22,304 bases of DNA from an uncultured Alphaproteobacteria bacterium (GTDB lineage: Bacteria; Pseudomonadota; Alphaproteobacteria; Rs-D84): contig CAMZDE010000014.1 of assembly GCA_947305255.1 (NCBI GenBank), positions 1 to 22,304 on the forward strand. The letters are read 5' to 3'. The translations under genes and the position numbers were made by a program. The notes under the pieces are model-generated. The model worked only from the letters and a program-made list of their open reading frames with translations, was not told where the DNA came from and ran no database searches. Positions within the stretch are counted from its first letter, which is position 1; each line of letters opens with the position of its first letter. Below are positions 21,292 to 22,304 of the stretch, in pieces.

Positions 21292-21470
21292 GTCGGAAAG
21301 AGTTTTTTCGACGGGGTATCAAGGCCCTTATCAGACTGCGTCCGTACTTTTGTACGGTTGTTTCTCCAGCTACTGACGGTTGGAGGGTCGCCGAATATAT
21401 TGAATAAGGCACACAATTTCAGTCTGAATTGTCTTGAACCTCCAACCACCTTTTTAACCAAAGGTGGTTG
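21292..21470 (+). ncRNA. structured 5' leader, possible novel riboswitch or attenuator
   Basis: No known riboswitch was recognised. Visible pairings: hairpin CGTCG/CGACG with inner A-T pairs (about 21292-21313), a long-range perfect 8-bp helix TCAGACTG (21331-21338) with CAGTCTGA (21420-21427), hairpin CCGTAC/GTACGG (about 21342-21357), and CTCCA/TGGAG (about 21364-21385). GGTTGGAGG (about 21378-21386) is exactly complementary to CCTCCAACC (21439-21447), which overlaps both the CTCCA/TGGAG hairpin and the 5' arm of the terminator at 21444-21469. Formation of that helix and of the terminator are therefore mutually exclusive, the layout of a riboswitch expression platform. It could also be a separate small RNA. 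Confidence 0.5.
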
Positions 21471-21480
21471 TTTGTTGTTA
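21444..21480 (+). terminator. terminator/attenuator in the leader of the exported-protein gene
   Basis: AACCACCTTT (21444-21453) pairs over 10 bp with AAAGGTGGTT (21460-21469), loop TTAACC, then a T-rich GTTTGTTGTT. Just downstream TTTGTTG/CAACAAA forms a second hairpin before the ribosome site. Confidence 0.7.
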
Positions 21481-21498
21481 CAACAAAGGAGAGGAATT

Positions 21499-21990
21499 AT
21501 GACAACAAAGACACCATTATTAATCGCATTAATCGCATTGGCACCAATAACCGCCCGTGCAGATTATACATATACCTATACAAACACACCAGCAAGGGTT
21601 ACAGGAAACGGACCTGTGACGGCAGCATTCGACAGTGCACCATATCAAATTGCCACAATAGGTGATGACGATGACGAACATATCGCATCAACCGCGTATG
21701 TAAAGGGGGCCTATAATGACACAATTGCTGCAGTAAACAGCCTGGATGTTTCAAAACAGAAAATTCTAGTACTTTCTGCCAGCGAAAATCCTGTTTCTCA
21801 AATAGTAATAGAATCCGAAGATTTCATGGACACATTTGACCCTGTCGGAGAAACCCAATTGCTTACCGCGGCCGCAACAGCGAATGTAATAGATTACAAA
21901 TTAGATAATAAACGTGTCGAAATTTACACAACGTGGGATGATGACGATGAAGTGGCAGAGGTTCCTTTGATAACCGCCAGTGGACAATAG
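21499..21990 (+). CDS. exported protein, possibly cell surface, unknown function
   Basis: A 163-aa protein with a cleavable signal peptide (MTTKTPLLIALIALAPITARA, written here in full only to the ARA cleavage site as 'LIALAPITARA'), then 'DYTYTYTNTPARVTGNG', an acidic 'IGDDDDEHIASTAYVKGAYND' segment (in part HIASTAYVKGAYND), and a beta-rich rest with a second acidic cluster 'TTWDDDDEVAEVP'. The STAYVKGAYND block recalls a recurrent N-terminal segment of larger surface proteins in uncultured gut alphaproteobacteria (from memory). The protein ends soon after, so it may be a truncated version of such a protein. ATG 21499 has a strong AAGGAGAGG; the frame runs open further upstream, but there it overlaps the leader RNA. 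Regulated, if at all, by the leader attenuator. Confidence 0.75.
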   Translation: MTTKTPLLIALIALAPITARADYTYTYTNTPARVTGNGPVTAAFDSAPYQIATIGDDDDEHIASTAYVKGAYNDTIAAVNSLDVSKQKILVLSASENPVSQIVIESEDFMDTFDPVGETQLLTAAATANVIDYKLDNKRVEIYTTWDDDDEVAEVPLITASGQ

Positions 21991-22017
21991 CACGCCAAAC
22001 CCTTTGCACGTGCGATT

Positions 22018-22304
22018 TTACCGCGTTGCCGGTGTCTGTCTCATATTTTTTAATATGTTGAACAATGTCCATGCGCTTAACGCAACGTCCATCGTGGCGG
22101 CCGGATATGCGCCGACATAGAAATCATGCACAAACCACAACATTAAATTTATAATCAATGCGAAACGAATTTGCTGTTCGTTTCGCGTTGCATATAAAAA
22201 CAGAGTATAAACCAATGACGCTATCATCGGAAAAATTCCTGGGACACCGCGATTATTCACTATCAAACCAACCGTTATGCATGACACCAATAAAATAAAG
22301 GTCG
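22018..22304 (-). CDS. YgjV-family inner membrane protein, 5' end outside the window
   Basis: The frame stays open to the window edge, so the N-terminus is missing. The visible ~95 residues have about three membrane segments: 'VPGIFPMIASLVYTLFLYA', 'IRFALIINLMLWFVHDFYVG' and 'AATMDVALSAWTLFNIL'. The run 'LMLWFVHDFYVGAYPA' followed by a TMxVA segment matches the C-terminal half of the ImpYgjV family (about 170 aa, function unknown). It is convergent with the exported-protein gene, 27 nt apart, and no terminator is seen between them. Confidence 0.68.
   Translation of the reverse strand, partial: TFILLVSCITVGLIVNNRGVPGIFPMIASLVYTLFLYATRNEQQIRFALIINLMLWFVHDFYVGAYPAATMDVALSAWTLFNILKNMRQTPATR

Overview
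The window reads as chromosomal DNA of an AT-rich, Gram-negative, host-associated alphaproteobacterium. The evidence is: outer-membrane lipoprotein genes and a single LolC/E-type permease (LolF arrangement) with LolD, FtsQ, an alphaproteobacterial-looking AspRS motif 2 (FYQLDLEMSF), and sigma70-type promoters whose -35 box is mostly TTGC. A gut lineage such as the uncultured order RF32 would fit the small Cys-rich proteins and the STAYVKGAYND-type exported protein, but that placement is recall-based inference.

Layout. 1-2916: envelope pair, an LpoA/LppC-like lipoprotein and a membrane-anchored GH3 NagZ-like glycosidase, each with its own promoter. 2930-3693: RNA region with tRNA-Gly(TCC), an irregular tRNA-Tyr(GTA), and two further terminator-ended segments. 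One of these segments is a roughly 197-nt structured RNA candidate closed by a tRNA-acceptor-like helix and ending in ACCA. The 3' end of tRNA-Tyr recurs downstream. 3757-6358: small accessory genes (Cys-rich lipoprotein, a gene remnant, dihydrofolate reductase, TfoX-N protein, short inorganic pyrophosphatase, zinc-ribbon/FMN-binding split-barrel protein). 6391-11309 (minus): a probable six-gene operon with an unknown 107-aa protein, a secretin-like lipoprotein, LolF, LolD, a tail-anchored-like repeat protein and a small Cys-rich membrane protein. 11386-14280: small lipoprotein, ftsQ, and a gene fusing a complete FtsA-like protein to a complete ribulose-phosphate 3-epimerase. 14266-16672 (minus): uvrB-tsaE. 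16734-19214: AsmA-family protein. 19268-21022 (minus): aspS. 21071-21245 (minus): aspS leader with a T-box antiterminator and its promoter. 21256-21990: promoter, structured leader with terminator, and an exported protein. 22018-22304: partial YgjV-like membrane protein.

How the parts work together. Much of the window serves the cell envelope and division: septal proteins (FtsQ, FtsA), a peptidoglycan synthase activator, a cell-wall glycosidase, lipoprotein export and AsmA-type lipid transport. The most unusual items are regulatory or architectural. They are a T-box riboswitch motif upstream of aspS whose tRNA-binding bulge (UGGC) matches the G73 discriminator of tRNA-Asp, the FtsA-Rpe fusion, the structured leader at 21292-21470, and the tRNA-derived RNA cassette after tRNA-Tyr.
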